Assembly (NCBI RefSeq): GCF_025574485.1
Contig: NZ_JAOBPO010000002.1
Location: 622,501-686,500 of the forward strand
Origin: Kordiimonas aquimaris
GTDB taxonomy: Bacteria; Pseudomonadota; Alphaproteobacteria; Sphingomonadales; Kordiimonadaceae
Direction: 5' to 3'
Length of the DNA stretch: 64,000 bases
This document shows positions 1-9,965 of this stretch, piece after piece. The notes below the pieces were generated by a model. The model ran no database searches. It was not told the origin of the DNA and worked only from the letters and a program-made list of their open reading frames with translations. A program made the translations under genes and the position numbers. Position 1 is the first letter of the stretch; every line of letters starts with the position of its first letter.

Positions 1-1839
1 ATAACTGTAATCAACACCGTCATTAGTATAGCCTGAGACAAGTGGTTTGCCGATGGCGTCAGCGACATTGGTCCAACCAGCGGCACGTGCGGCTGTTTCA
101 TTTAAAATGAGGCCGGCGCTGGCATGCGGTTGCTCTGGCGTTAAATTACGCATTTCATCGGCAGGGAAGTCTTCAGTAAAACTACGGCCAGCAGCCATTT
201 CCATGCCCAATATCTCAAAGGAGTTGTACCCCATATTGACCACGCGGGTGCTAACGGTTTGCTCAGGGTCATTCGGGTTTGTGCCATACCCCCACCCATT
301 AGATAAATCCTGCGAAGGAATGATGTTGGCATATGAAACAGACTTGATTGCTGGATTTTGCTCAAGCTGTGTTTTTATCGTTGGATAAGCACTTCTAGCA
401 ATACTGCTTGATGTGAAAACGCTCACGACACCCGTAGCATCAAATCCCAAAGGTTTTGAGAAAGCAAAGTTGATCTGCTTGCCAACGACTGCGCTTGCAA
501 TGATTAATCCTGTAGCGATTGAAAACTGTAACAGCATTAAGCCGGCGCGTATTTTTGCCGGACCGACGTTCTGGGCAACCTCGCCGTATAGGGCACGTGA
601 AGGTTTTAGTTTTGATGCTATTAATGCTGGGTAAGAGCCTGCAAGGACAGCAATAACGACAGCTGTGATTGTCATAGCGCCAATGGTTTCTAACTCATAG
701 AGCATTTGAGATTGTATTGAGGTTCCGACCAATTGGTTGAATATGGGTAGTGATAGCTCGGTTAGTAAAATGCCAACAACTAACCCCACTAGACATAGGA
801 ACATCGATTCGGCAATGAACAGGCTTGTGACACTATTTCCAGAAGCGCCTAGCACTTTGCGAACACCGATCTCTCGCAAACGGTTGGACACCTGTACTAC
901 TTGCAGGTTCATGAAATTAAATGCAGCGATTGATAATGTTAGTAAACCAACGATTAAGAAGATGTATATATCGCTTGATTGACGCGGCGTTTTGACAAGG
1001 CCTGTTATCGTGTCGCGTATTGGCATCTCATTTTGAAGTTCAGTGTTGAAATGAATATCGGTTATTGGCTGTAACGGTATGCGCAGCCATTCACGTGCAT
1101 CATCAAATGCATTGTTGATCAAATAGTTTAGTGCAGCATCTTCTACGTCGGCTGCATTTGTACCCTGTGTAAGTTTTACATAGTGATAAAGTTGGTCGGA
1201 GCCGTTGCTTTGCCATATGCCTGGCCAACCCCAAATGGTTGGTAGTAGTTCCATATTAATGAAGATGTTTGATATGTGATGGCTATTCGATGGGTTGTTC
1301 TCAATGACAGCTGCTACGTTAAAGTCTTCATTGCCATCAAGCGTAAATGTTTTTCCAATAGCAGAAGTAGTACCAAACAGTTTCTGTGCTGCAGCTTTGG
1401 TTATAACGGCATTTCTAGCTTGCTGAATGGCACTTTGAGCACTGCCTTCAATATTGCCATATGAAAACATATCGAAGAAATTAGGGTCGACAAATGTAAC
1501 GACTTCATATTGGCTTTTATCACCCACAGTTAGTAATTCTTCACCTGGAGCAATTCGAGTTACTGCTTCTATCTTATCCGGTAGTGCAGCGGCAATTGAA
1601 GGCGACAAAGGGTTAAAGAATGTTGCAAACCGCGCACCTGTACCAACATTGACCCAGTTCAAACGATACATTCGTTCATGATCATTATGCATGGTGTCGA
1701 AACTGGTTTCGTAACGCAAAAATAGCATAATGAGAGCGGCAATTCCAAAGCCAACACCCAACCCAATAACGCTGATCGCGCTATAAAGTCGACGTTTTAT
1801 CAATGATCTAAGGGTCATCTTCAAATATGCTTTTAGCAT
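1..1839 (-). CDS. FtsX/MacB-type ABC transporter permease, C-terminus cut by window edge
   Basis: The minus-strand frame is open without a stop from the ATG at 1839 to base 1, so 613 residues are visible and the gene continues to the left. AAGGAG lies just before the ATG. A membrane segment at about residues 17-38 is followed by a MacB_PCD-like periplasmic domain, then an FtsX membrane block (about 283-400) containing the family-typical NRLREIGVRKVLGAS loop, another membrane segment near 425 and the start of a second periplasmic domain. This is the roughly 800-residue duplicated FtsX permease found in tripartite efflux or lipoprotein/peptide export clusters; its ATPase partner should lie to the left. 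It is preceded by a sigma-54 promoter and upstream dyads (1881-2005), so expression probably needs an NtrC-type activator. Substrate unknown. Confidence 0.85.
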   Translation of the reverse strand, partial: MLKAYLKMTLRSLIKRRLYSAISVIGLGVGFGIAALIMLFLRYETSFDTMHNDHERMYRLNWVNVGTGARFATFFNPLSPSIAAALPDKIEAVTRIAPGEELLTVGDKSQYEVVTFVDPNFFDMFSYGNIEGSAQSAIQQARNAVITKAAAQKLFGTTSAIGKTFTLDGNEDFNVAAVIENNPSNSHHISNIFINMELLPTIWGWPGIWQSNGSDQLYHYVKLTQGTNAADVEDAALNYLINNAFDDAREWLRIPLQPITDIHFNTELQNEMPIRDTITGLVKTPRQSSDIYIFLIVGLLTLSIAAFNFMNLQVVQVSNRLREIGVRKVLGASGNSVTSLFIAESMFLCLVGLVVGILLTELSLPIFNQLVGTSIQSQMLYELETIGAMTITAVVIAVLAGSYPALIASKLKPSRALYGEVAQNVGPAKIRAGLMLLQFSIATGLIIASAVVGKQINFAFSKPLGFDATGVVSVFTSSSIARSAYPTIKTQLEQNPAIKSVSYANIIPSQDLSNGWGYGTNPNDPEQTVSTRVVNMGYNSFEILGMEMAAGRSFTEDFPADEMRNLTPEQPHASAGLILNETAARAAGWTNVADAIGKPLVSGYTNDGVDYSY

Positions 1840-1880
1840 GTTGAGCTCCTTTGCCGCATTTGTAATTTAGACAAGTAATC

Positions 1881-1896
1881 AGCAATAAGCGTGCCA
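1881..1896 (-). promoter_or_regulatory. Sigma-54 (RpoN) promoter for the FtsX permease
   Basis: Read on the minus strand the bases are TGGCACGCTTATTGCT, which matches the sigma-54 consensus TGGCAC-N5-TTGCW at every conserved position, with GG and GC at the -24 and -12 positions and correct spacing. Transcription would start near 1870, about 30 bases before the permease ATG. The match is seen directly; activity is inferred. Confidence 0.85.
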
Positions 1897-1968
1897 CCAA
1901 TAAAGTTCGATTAAACCTTTAAATTACAATATGTTAGAATGGTTCTGCTGTGGATGTTTTGAGGTGGC

Positions 1969-2005
1969 TGTTCGAAAGCGGACATTAGATGTTCGATTAT
2001 GAACA
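1969..2005. promoter_or_regulatory. Tandem upstream activator dyads (TGTTC-N6-GRACA)
   Basis: Two 16-base imperfect palindromes, at 1969-1984 (TGTTCGAAAGCGGACA) and 1990-2005 (TGTTCGATTATGAACA), have starts exactly 21 bases apart, about two helical turns. They lie about 75-110 bases upstream of the -24 element of the sigma-54 promoter, where NtrC-family activators normally bind. They are probably enhancer sites for a response regulator encoded outside the window. Confidence 0.65.
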
Positions 2006-2205
2006 TTTATGGCATTAACATTATTCTAATTTAGGGTTGGATACTATGACCTTGCTAGACTTGCATGGTTGGTTGTAGATTGTTTTTGGGTGAGTAAGCT
2101 AATTGAGAATTGATGCAAGTATCATGTGTATGAGGCTGGCATTTAAATATAACAAAATATCATTTCTGAGAAACGTATGTTCGTTGCGCTGAGCGGAACC
2201 CCATA

Positions 2206-5160
2206 ATGGAACAAACTTCATTAGTTATCCTGTCACTTCTGCTGACATGTGGCGCTTTGTGCACGATCCTGTTTGTTGCCTGGCGTGCATTTGGTGAACA
2301 GAAGCACGTTCTAACCTGGGCAATTGTTTTTGCTGTATTGGCTGCAGACCTCGCTATTAACTTTGCCTGGTCCCGTGGTTGGTTAGCTAGTAGTTACTTG
2401 CATTGGCTCTCTTCAACATTTTTAGGTGTGTTAGCACCTGTGTTGGCGTTGTTAGGTTATCGGCAACGGCTAGAAAAACATATATACCTTCCCCTACAGT
2501 CTGGTGTCGTTATTGCTGTGTGTGGAGTGTCCGCATGGTTCACTTTTGAACAGCCTCATGCGGGTGTAAATGCTGTTATCCTTCCGACTATTACAGCGAT
2601 GCTATTCATGTGGATTGCTTGGGTTATTTATGATGTGCCGCGACCAAAGCGTTCGATTGAATGGGCCAGTATCGTTGGGTATGTATTGTTTGCGGCAGTT
2701 GCATTGTCTGGGGCATTATACGGATTTGGCTTTGGTCAAGAAGCTTCACCTGAGGAATTGGCGCGGTATCAGTTGCTTCTGTTTCTGGTGTTGCCATCCA
2801 CCGTTGTGGTTTTGGGTCTTTTGATGCTTTCGATGGTTGCTGCCGATTTGGCTAAACAGGCAGAAGACCTTACAGAATATCAAGAAGTAAAGCTGCGTGA
2901 AGACACCGAGAAAACTTGGGGTACCCTGCAGGATGTTATCGAGGCTATTCCTGACGTTGTCGCTATTGATGATGGCAAGGGTGTCATTGTGACATGCAAT
3001 GAAGCGTTTGCCACGCTCATGCAGAGAACCAAAGACAGCATTGTTGGTAAGCGTTCAGTTGAATTGTTCGAGCTTTATACCAAAAGCTTTGCCACCATTG
3101 ACAATGAAAAAGTGAAAAACGGGCAACATCTACTTCGCAAGTTTAGTCATGCGCTGACGACGGGAGCATCTATCGAAATCGTGAGTAGCGCAAACCGTAA
3201 TTATATAGTTGATGCAGCGTATCTGCGCTCTGGTGGTCAAATTATGATTGCCCGTGATGTAACGCAATTATCGAATGCGCGCGCACGATTAGAGGCTGCA
3301 ATTAATTCATTGCCTATTGGTTTTGCTTTCTTTGATCGCAACAATCAACTTGTTGCCTGCAACAAGAATTATGAGAAAGTGCATCAAAAAGAAACCAAAT
3401 GGATAGAAAAACAAAGCGTTGAAAAACTAATGGGTAATCTAATGCGTCGTTATGATAGCTTTAAAGATTTCTCCATGCTGGAAAGAAGTGCATTAGTGCA
3501 TGATGCAATTAATGCGATTGAAACACGTCAATCTACCAACTCTGTCTCTAAATTAGACGATGGAAAATGGTACGAAATGGCTGTTGAGCCGGTTGACGGT
3601 GGCGGTTTTGTTACTTTTGCCAGCGATATTACGAACAGACGCCTGCTTGAACTTGAAATGGAGCAAAACGAAGCAAAACTGAGGGAAATTCTGGGTAGCC
3701 AATCTTTCCCTGTTATCGTGACTAATAATGCAGATATGCGTGTAATGTTTGCGAGCCGGGCTGCCACCTCCGTTCTTGCTGACGAGAGCGATGATTTGAT
3801 TGGTTATGAGGCTGATAAATTTTTGCCTTTAGATGTTCTCTCTGCAGATGAAGCGCCCAGTAGCATTGACAGTGAAACTGAAAATGCGTTGCAAGAAGTG
3901 CAGTTAACCAAGAAGGGCGGTGAAATTTTCCCAGCATTGTTATCAAGCCAAAATATTACATATTCAGGCGAAGCGGCCCGCGTGATTAGTTTTATCGATA
4001 TAACGAATATCCATGAACTGACTACTGAACTGGCTGTTCAGCGACAGGCATTGTTCCAGAGTGAAAAATTGAATGCGCTCGGAACATTGTTGGCGGGTGT
4101 GGCGCACGAGCTTAACAACCCCCTAACTGTTGTGGTTGCCAACGCCCATGTTTTGGGTATGTCAAGCCAAGACGAAGCAGTACAAAGCCGAATAGAAAAA
4201 ATCACTAACGCTGCCGATAGGTGTTCAAAAATTGTCCGATCTTTCCTTGATATGGCACGTAAAAGCCCCGGTGAAACTGTTGCTTTCGATTTACTTGAAT
4301 GTATTGAGCAAGCAATGGAGATCACTAGCTTCGGACTGCAGGAATATAAGGTTGAATTGGTCGCTGAATTGCCGGCACGGTTGCCGCAAATTGTGGGTGA
4401 CCCAGATCAGTTTGCGCAAGCGATTATTAATCTGGTCATTAACGCGCAACATGCACTGGCGGGACTTGATGGTGAGCGAAAAATTACTTTATCAGCGAAT
4501 GTTGATGAGGAAAATGAAAGGATAGAGCTACATATCGCAGATAATGGGCCCGGCATTCCGGCTGATATTCGTGACCGTATATTCGAACCGTTTTTCTCAA
4601 CTAAAAAGGTAGGGGAAGGCACAGGGATGGGCTTGTCGCTGGTGCGCAATATTATTCAGGCACAAGGCGGGGAAATAACGTTGGTGCCTGACGATGCGGG
4701 CGCACATTTTTTAATAACGTTACCATTCAGTGATATACAACCAAGTGCAGATGTAGTTGCTGATGATAGAATTAAATGTAATGGGCCATATAATATTTTA
4801 ATAGTTGATGATGATCCTGCGGTGCGTGAGGTTCTTGAAGATATGTTGATCCTTCAAGGGCATGAGGTCGTAAGTGCAAATTCAGGTGAACAAGCTTTAC
4901 AAGAGCTGGAGGCACAGGCATTTGATTGCATGTTAAGTGATTTGCGTATGCCAGATATGGACGGACCTCAGTTGTTTGAGGTGATCAAGACACAATACCC
5001 ACACATGGAAAAACGTACCGGATTTGTCACTGGTAATAATTTGTCTGAGCAGGTTCGAGAGTTTTTGGATACTTGTGAGAGGCCTTCCCTTGGCAAGCCT
5101 TTCTTGCCGGAGGACTTGGAGTTGATGCTGTATAACTTAGTAGAAAGCAACAAGCCTTAA
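2206..5160 (+). CDS. Membrane-bound hybrid sensor histidine kinase with PAS domains and C-terminal receiver
   Basis: This 984-residue protein starts with about seven hydrophobic segments (residues 5-220), followed by three PAS-like units near 241, 362 and 488. The HisKA box contains VAHELNNPL with the phospho-accepting His634. The HATPase domain shows the N box ([10 protein letters not shown]), DNGPGIP and GTGMGLSLV. The C-terminal receiver (about 863-975) has the acidic cluster DDD and phospho-acceptor Asp912 in [10 protein letters not shown]. It should autophosphorylate on His and pass phosphate to its own receiver, but no output domain is fused, so a phosphotransferase or separate regulator is needed. 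The OmpR-type regulator converges from the other strand 32 bases downstream; whether they are partners is unclear. The ribosome-binding site is weak (GAGCGG). Confidence 0.88.
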   Translation: MEQTSLVILSLLLTCGALCTILFVAWRAFGEQKHVLTWAIVFAVLAADLAINFAWSRGWLASSYLHWLSSTFLGVLAPVLALLGYRQRLEKHIYLPLQSGVVIAVCGVSAWFTFEQPHAGVNAVILPTITAMLFMWIAWVIYDVPRPKRSIEWASIVGYVLFAAVALSGALYGFGFGQEASPEELARYQLLLFLVLPSTVVVLGLLMLSMVAADLAKQAEDLTEYQEVKLREDTEKTWGTLQDVIEAIPDVVAIDDGKGVIVTCNEAFATLMQRTKDSIVGKRSVELFELYTKSFATIDNEKVKNGQHLLRKFSHALTTGASIEIVSSANRNYIVDAAYLRSGGQIMIARDVTQLSNARARLEAAINSLPIGFAFFDRNNQLVACNKNYEKVHQKETKWIEKQSVEKLMGNLMRRYDSFKDFSMLERSALVHDAINAIETRQSTNSVSKLDDGKWYEMAVEPVDGGGFVTFASDITNRRLLELEMEQNEAKLREILGSQSFPVIVTNNADMRVMFASRAATSVLADESDDLIGYEADKFLPLDVLSADEAPSSIDSETENALQEVQLTKKGGEIFPALLSSQNITYSGEAARVISFIDITNIHELTTELAVQRQALFQSEKLNALGTLLAGVAHELNNPLTVVVANAHVLGMSSQDEAVQSRIEKITNAADRCSKIVRSFLDMARKSPGETVAFDLLECIEQAMEITSFGLQEYKVELVAELPARLPQIVGDPDQFAQAIINLVINAQHALAGLDGERKITLSANVDEENERIELHIADNGPGIPADIRDRIFEPFFSTKKVGEGTGMGLSLVRNIIQAQGGEITLVPDDAGAHFLITLPFSDIQPSADVVADDRIKCNGPYNILIVDDDPAVREVLEDMLILQGHEVVSANSGEQALQELEAQAFDCMLSDLRMPDMDGPQLFEVIKTQYPHMEKRTGFVTGNNLSEQVREFLDTCERPSLGKPFLPEDLELMLYNLVESNKP

Positions 5161-5192
5161 AATCATAACCGCGCCTCGTAGCTATAGTTACG

Positions 5193-5906
5193 TTAGCTTT
5201 CGCTGTTTTGATTAAATGAATAACCACCGCCCCAAGCAGTTTTTATCAGACGAGGTTGGCTGGGGTCTTTTTCTATTTTTTTACGAATACGGCTAATATA
5301 ATTGTCGATACTACGATCAAACAGGCCAGCTTGACGACCTTGAGACAATTCAAGAAGCTGGTCGCGGCTAAGCACAGTATTTGGGTTTTCCAGAAAGACT
5401 TTCAGCAATCGTGCTTCACCAGTACTTAAGACAATAGATTCCCCGTCTTCACCAACTAGCTCTTGGTTGGCGTGGTCAAAGCGCCATTTGCCCATACGGT
5501 CTGATACCGCTTGAGTTGGAGATGTCGCGGCTTTGTCCGCTGCTCTGCGTAAAACAGCGCGGATGCGCGCAAGCAGTTCACGTGGATTAAATGGTTTAAC
5601 AACATAGTCATCAGCGCCTAGTTCAAGACCAATGATGCGCTCGGTTTCCTCAGCTCTTCCAGACAGGAAGATAACTGGAACAGTGACTATTTTTTGCATT
5701 TCCCTGAACAGAGTAAACCCGTCTGTTTGACCAAGCATAATATCAAGAATAGCAAGGTCAGGTTGTTCTTTGCTGACACTCTCGAGAGCCTGCTCAGCAT
5801 CTGACGCGGTGCTAACACGAAATCCTTGCGCTTCCAGATAAACGCTAATGGGTTCGCGAATATCTTCTTCGTCGTCAACTAACAGGATATGTTTTTGTGT
5901 TTCCAA
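5193..5906 (-). CDS. OmpR/PhoB-family response regulator
   Basis: The 237-residue protein has an N-terminal receiver with the acidic pocket DDEED at 11-15, phospho-acceptor Asp55 (LAILDIMLG) and the conserved lysine in VKPFNPRELLARI. A winged-helix DNA-binding domain follows and ends in the typical AWGGGYSF wing. It should be a cytoplasmic DNA-binding regulator controlled by a sensor kinase. It is divergent from the HAMP kinase at 6135, separated by 228 AT-rich bases, and convergent with the hybrid kinase. The divergent kinase is the more usual type of partner, but neither pairing is proven. The sequence resembles TorR/OmpR subfamilies without a clear assignment. Confidence 0.9.
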   Translation of the reverse strand: METQKHILLVDDEEDIREPISVYLEAQGFRVSTASDAEQALESVSKEQPDLAILDIMLGQTDGFTLFREMQKIVTVPVIFLSGRAEETERIIGLELGADDYVVKPFNPRELLARIRAVLRRAADKAATSPTQAVSDRMGKWRFDHANQELVGEDGESIVLSTGEARLLKVFLENPNTVLSRDQLLELSQGRQAGLFDRSIDNYISRIRKKIEKDPSQPRLIKTAWGGGYSFNQNSES

Positions 5907-6134
5907 GTTTTTACCCCACTATGAAACCACGCTCACATTCAGACACTTATATAGCAAGCTTCTTTTGATACATGTTAAACAATAAATACTTATATATTCA
6001 AATGATGAAAGTAATTAACGACTTATGTCGACATTTAAATAGTCCATTATGGGCTGAAATGAATGTTGTGTTATGAAAATGACGACATTTAAGGCCGATG
6101 ATGTATAATTAGTTTTGGTAAATGAAGTACAACA

Positions 6135-7892
6135 ATGAAAGCACAGCCATTGCTTAATAGCGATTTTGCCAGCAATCGGCCTGTAAGCAAAGCCGATATT
6201 CCAGATCCGATTATTAGTGGTGTACAAAGAGAACGCTGGCTCAGGGTAGGGCGTTTTCTATCGATGAAGCAAAGTGCAGCGGTTTTTTTGCTGGGCCTTA
6301 TTGTCGTACTGAGTGGCTCTCTGAGTTATGTTTTCTATCAGTCAGTAAATAACCTACTGATGTCAGAAATTCAGAAACGTGCACAATCAATTGCCGAAAA
6401 TGTAGCTGAAAGTGCTCAATTTGGCGTGTTGTTATCTGATCGCCTCACTCTAATTCAGCTTGCCGCTTCATATATGGAACAAGATGACGTTCGTTACATT
6501 TGGATTGTCGATGAAGTGGGGACACCTATTTTACCGGGGGCATGGAGCATCGAAAAACTTGTGTTTAACGATGCACTTATCAAGAGCGTGCTAACAACGG
6601 GCCTTACAGCGGCAAGGCAAACAAATTTGGGCACTCCTGTAAGAGGCGAAGAGTCTTTCGATGGTTATCACGTTGCTGTTCCGGTTTGGTATGAGACGTA
6701 TGATGGCATACTTGATGTGGACATTGACGGAGAGACAGAAGTTGGTGTCGTTTTCTCTAATGATAGAACGCTTATTGGTATGGTGCAGGTCGGACTTTCA
6801 CTAGAAAGTGTTCATAAACAGGCCCGCCTTACTATGTTGCGCTCAGGATTGTTGGTAGCGGGTGTCACGTTTTTGACACTCGTTGTCGCCGCAACGCTTT
6901 TGCACCGATGGCTTGAGCCATTACAAGTTGTTACTGCAATGGCAACCCGTATCCGAGAACGTGGTTACGATGAGGCTGTTAAGAATACAAACGCTTTCAA
7001 AATCAGCGCATATGATCGCTCTGCAGTTCATGGACGTGTTGATGAAATTGGCCAGCTATACCAAACATTTACAGAGATGATGCAGGAATTGGCGCGGCAT
7101 GATAAGCGACTAAAGGAACAAAAAGAGTATCTTAAGCAGATGGTCACAGACCAAACGGCTAAATTGATGGTGGCTAAAGAGGCGGCGGAAGCGGCAAATA
7201 GATCAAAGTCAACCTTCCTTGCGTCAATGAGCCATGAAATCAGAACGCCGCTTAATGCTGTGTTGGGTTACACTGAAATACTTAAATCCCAGCCCGACGT
7301 TACTGAAGAACAGCGTGCTGAACATCTTAATCTTATTCAAGCTAGCGGGCACCATCTACTCATTCTTATCAATGATATTCTAGACCTTTCGGAGCTTGAG
7401 GCAGGTAATTTTGAGGTGCAGAAGTCTACATTTCAACTAAATGAATGTATTGATCCGGCAATCAGTATCAATAAGCATGCTGCTGATGAAAAACATATTG
7501 TGTTGAATGTTAGCGTCCAAAATGTACGGATCAAAAGTGATGAGAAAATTATCAGGCAGATGCTTGTTAACCTTGTTTCAAATGCAGTCAAGTTTACACC
7601 TGACGAAGGCAAAGTGGATGTTTTTGCCAAGATAGTAAACGGTCAGTTGATGATCGAAGTATGTGATACAGGTATTGGCATGAGCGATGCTGAAATTTCG
7701 CGAGCGGAGCAGTTGTTTGAGCAAGGCGAAGGACTGGGGCACACAAAAAAAATTGCTGGTGCAGGCCTGGGCTTGCCTCTTGTGAGACGTCTTGCAGCAG
7801 TTTTGAATGGAAAAATGTATATCTATTCAGAGAAGGGTGTAGGCACAGTTGTACGGTTGCGGATACCAATCACCGAGAACGAGGCGCAATAA
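6135..7892 (+). CDS. HAMP-domain sensor histidine kinase with periplasmic sensor
   Basis: This is a 585-residue classical transmembrane kinase. TM1 lies at about 48-70, a periplasmic sensing region of about 165 residues follows (it resembles CHASE8-type sensors; weak assignment), and TM2 is at about 237-258. HAMP and a short coiled coil precede HisKA, with His367 in MSHEIRTPLNAV. The ATPase domain shows the N box LVSNAVKFTP, CDTGIGMS and GAGLGLPLV. About 45 residues before TM1 are cytoplasmic and lack known features. There is no receiver, so it should use a separate regulator; the divergent OmpR-type gene at 5193-5906 is the nearest candidate. The ribosome-binding site is weak. Confidence 0.88.
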   Translation: MKAQPLLNSDFASNRPVSKADIPDPIISGVQRERWLRVGRFLSMKQSAAVFLLGLIVVLSGSLSYVFYQSVNNLLMSEIQKRAQSIAENVAESAQFGVLLSDRLTLIQLAASYMEQDDVRYIWIVDEVGTPILPGAWSIEKLVFNDALIKSVLTTGLTAARQTNLGTPVRGEESFDGYHVAVPVWYETYDGILDVDIDGETEVGVVFSNDRTLIGMVQVGLSLESVHKQARLTMLRSGLLVAGVTFLTLVVAATLLHRWLEPLQVVTAMATRIRERGYDEAVKNTNAFKISAYDRSAVHGRVDEIGQLYQTFTEMMQELARHDKRLKEQKEYLKQMVTDQTAKLMVAKEAAEAANRSKSTFLASMSHEIRTPLNAVLGYTEILKSQPDVTEEQRAEHLNLIQASGHHLLILINDILDLSELEAGNFEVQKSTFQLNECIDPAISINKHAADEKHIVLNVSVQNVRIKSDEKIIRQMLVNLVSNAVKFTPDEGKVDVFAKIVNGQLMIEVCDTGIGMSDAEISRAEQLFEQGEGLGHTKKIAGAGLGLPLVRRLAAVLNGKMYIYSEKGVGTVVRLRIPITENEAQ

Positions 7893-8060
7893 AGCACAGG
7901 CTGCGCACTTCAAACTATTTACCCCAAGCGCAATATTTCTAATCATATTTAATCTTTTAATAGATTTTATCTGCAAACAAACCATATGAGGAAATATCGC
8001 TAGGAGTAGCAGGAAGCAACCTCGGGATGCCTTTCCTTTATATGAAGTCAGGAGTTATTA

Positions 8061-9188
8061 ATGCAATCATTTTACCCTCAGAAGCGCTTGCTCATGGGCC
8101 CTGGTCCGTCTGACGTGCATTCGCGTATTTTGGAGGCTATGTCGCGTCCAACGCTTGGTCATTTAGACCCTGATTTTCAAAACCTGATGGAAGAAATTAA
8201 ATCCGGCCTCAAGCGCGCTTATAAGACAAAAAACCGCATGACATTTCCAGTTTCCGCACCAGGTTCAGCCGGAATGGAAAGCTGTTTCGTAAATTTGGTC
8301 GAAGAAGGTGACCGCGTTGTTGTTGTAAAGAACGGTGTTTTTGGGGAGCGGATGCGGCATAACGTGATGCGTGCAGGGGGCATACCCATTGTAGTTGACG
8401 TGGAATGGGGCAAGGCTCCTGACTTAAACAAAATTGAAGAAATACTAAAAGATAACCCTGATGCCAGCCTTCTTGCGTTTGTGCATGCTGAAACGTCTAC
8501 AGGTGTTCGGGCTGATGCTGAATCTATATGCCGTTTAGCACGTAACCACGATTGTCTGACGATCATGGATGCTGTTACAAGCCTTGCAGGTATCGACCTT
8601 GAGGTAGATGCCTGGGGTGTAGACGCCGTTTATTCAGGTTCGCAGAAATGTTTGTCGTGCACTCCTGGTTTGTCTCCGGTTTCTTTTTCTGAAGCTGCGC
8701 TGGATAAAATCAAAAACCGTAAAACCCTTGTGCGAAGCTGGTTCTTGGATCTCACATTAGTTATGAACTATTGGGAGGGCGATGGAGGCCGCAGTTACCA
8801 TCACACAGCGCCTGTAAATGCGTTGTATGGTCTGCACGAATCTCTTGTTATGCTATTTGAAGAAGGTCTTAATGAAACAATCGGGCGCCATGCGGCCGTA
8901 CATCAGCAATTGGTTGCAGGCCTTGATAAGATGGGGCTTTCGTTGTTTGTGGACGAGTCAGTTCGTCTGCCTCAACTCAACACCGTTAATGTGCCTGAAG
9001 GCATCGATGAAGCGAAAGTGCGTAGCCGCATGTTATCGGATCATGGCATTGAGATTGGCGCAGGCCTTGGGCCTCTTGCCGGTAAAGTGTGGAGAATTGG
9101 TTTGATGGGTAACAGTGCACGTCCTGAAAGTGTTGATAGGTGCTTAACTGCGCTCTCAGATTCAATTAATGCTGTGGATAATCAATAG
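8061..9188 (+). CDS. Class V aminotransferase, alanine/serine-glyoxylate type
   Basis: This 375-residue PLP enzyme begins with the family signature LLMGPGPSDVHSRI and carries the Schiff-base lysine at Lys196 in YSGSQKCLSCTPG. The length and motifs match the alanine-glyoxylate, serine-glyoxylate and purine-catabolism (PucG) transaminases, which move an amino group from alanine, serine or ureidoglycine to glyoxylate. The substrate cannot be settled from motifs, and no serine-cycle or ureide genes are adjacent. CAGGAG lies 8 bases before the ATG. The gene stands alone, with 168 bases upstream and a hairpin terminator just downstream. Confidence 0.9.
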   Translation: MQSFYPQKRLLMGPGPSDVHSRILEAMSRPTLGHLDPDFQNLMEEIKSGLKRAYKTKNRMTFPVSAPGSAGMESCFVNLVEEGDRVVVVKNGVFGERMRHNVMRAGGIPIVVDVEWGKAPDLNKIEEILKDNPDASLLAFVHAETSTGVRADAESICRLARNHDCLTIMDAVTSLAGIDLEVDAWGVDAVYSGSQKCLSCTPGLSPVSFSEAALDKIKNRKTLVRSWFLDLTLVMNYWEGDGGRSYHHTAPVNALYGLHESLVMLFEEGLNETIGRHAAVHQQLVAGLDKMGLSLFVDESVRLPQLNTVNVPEGIDEAKVRSRMLSDHGIEIGAGLGPLAGKVWRIGLMGNSARPESVDRCLTALSDSINAVDNQ

Positions 9189-9213
9189 ACTCGTTTTGCC
9201 TACCAATCAGGGA

Positions 9214-9245
9214 AGCTCGGGACAATGAAGATAATGTCCTGAGCT
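9214..9245. terminator. Bidirectional hairpin terminator
   Basis: AGCTCGGGACA (9214-9224) pairs with TGTCCTGAGCT (9235-9245) over 11 positions with one G-T wobble and a 10-base loop. It lies between the convergent aminotransferase and phosphatase genes, so it probably ends both transcripts. Downstream T-rich sequence is modest (TTTTCTT on the plus strand). Confidence 0.6.
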
Positions 9246-9255
9246 AAAGGTTTTC

Positions 9256-9822
9256 TTAGTCGTTTTGGGTTGGAACACTATAGGTGACGTTGCCGCCTAA
9301 TAATGATTCCATTGGAGGAGTGCCCATATTTACAGCACGCCCATGTGCTGCCGCTTCATTAACATTCATGCCTTTATGCTTTACCAAATAGGCTGCCCAC
9401 ATATGACTGGCGCGCCACGCAACAGTGCAGTGAATGAGGGCTTTACCATCAGCCTCATCCATGACTTTGGCAAAGACTTCTAGCGCTTCGGGTGAATATG
9501 GATGTTGGTTGCCGCCAAGTGGAATGTTGACATACCGCATGCCGAGTGCGTTTGACTGCTTTGCTTCATCAAACGGAACGATGGATCTATCATTCATTTC
9601 ATCCGGCGTTCTAAAACTGATCACGGTTTTTACACCTTGTTTTGCCATGCGTTCAAGGCCCTGAATACTTGGCTGTCCAGCGATAAACACATTGCCTGTT
9701 TGGGCTAAGACATCCTGAAAACCGTCTGCATCCAGCTTATGCGGCAGTGGTTGAGGCTCGTTGGATAATGTTGATGTTGCCCAGCCGATTAGAATAATCA
9801 TCGTCGCAAATAGTTTTTGCAT
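9256..9822 (-). CDS. Exported DUF442-like phosphatase (CX4R active site)
   Basis: This 188-residue protein begins with a signal peptide (hydrophobic 5-16, cleavage likely near 20), so it should act in the periplasm. The predicted catalytic loop is HCTVAWRAS, with Cys132 and Arg137, and the substrate-binding half contains PSIQGLERMAKQGVKTVISFR, split here as PSIQGL and KTVISFR. The four-residue spacing between Cys and Arg is that of the DUF442/Blh-type and rhodanese-like phosphatases, not the usual CX5R of tyrosine phosphatases. It probably hydrolyses phosphate esters; the substrate is unknown. AGGGAG sits 6 bases before the ATG. It is a single gene. Confidence 0.75.
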   Translation of the reverse strand: MQKLFATMIILIGWATSTLSNEPQPLPHKLDADGFQDVLAQTGNVFIAGQPSIQGLERMAKQGVKTVISFRTPDEMNDRSIVPFDEAKQSNALGMRYVNIPLGGNQHPYSPEALEVFAKVMDEADGKALIHCTVAWRASHMWAAYLVKHKGMNVNEAAAHGRAVNMGTPPMESLLGGNVTYSVPTQND

Positions 9823-9965
9823 TATGTTCTCCCTGATGCCTTAGGTGAAAAGCGCTTATTATTTGTTAATAGTCTCTTCGTGGATGTAAGAAGGATAAGC
9901 TTAATATCTTAGTTTTGATAGAGATGTGTAACTTTATCGCAGCCTTGAATTAGGGACATATTGTA

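Larger units (their letters stand above)
1840..2205. other. Intergenic region between divergent permease and hybrid kinase
   Basis: These 366 bases hold the permease ribosome-binding site, the sigma-54 promoter and the two upstream dyads described separately. The right half (about 2010-2205) is AT-rich and must contain the promoter of the hybrid kinase, but I cannot point to convincing -35/-10 boxes. No open frame of credible length or codon use is present. Confidence 0.6.

Noticed and set aside
47-1681. Several plus-strand open frames
   Set aside because: They lie opposite the continuous 613-codon permease frame, have no family resemblance and have poor start sites.
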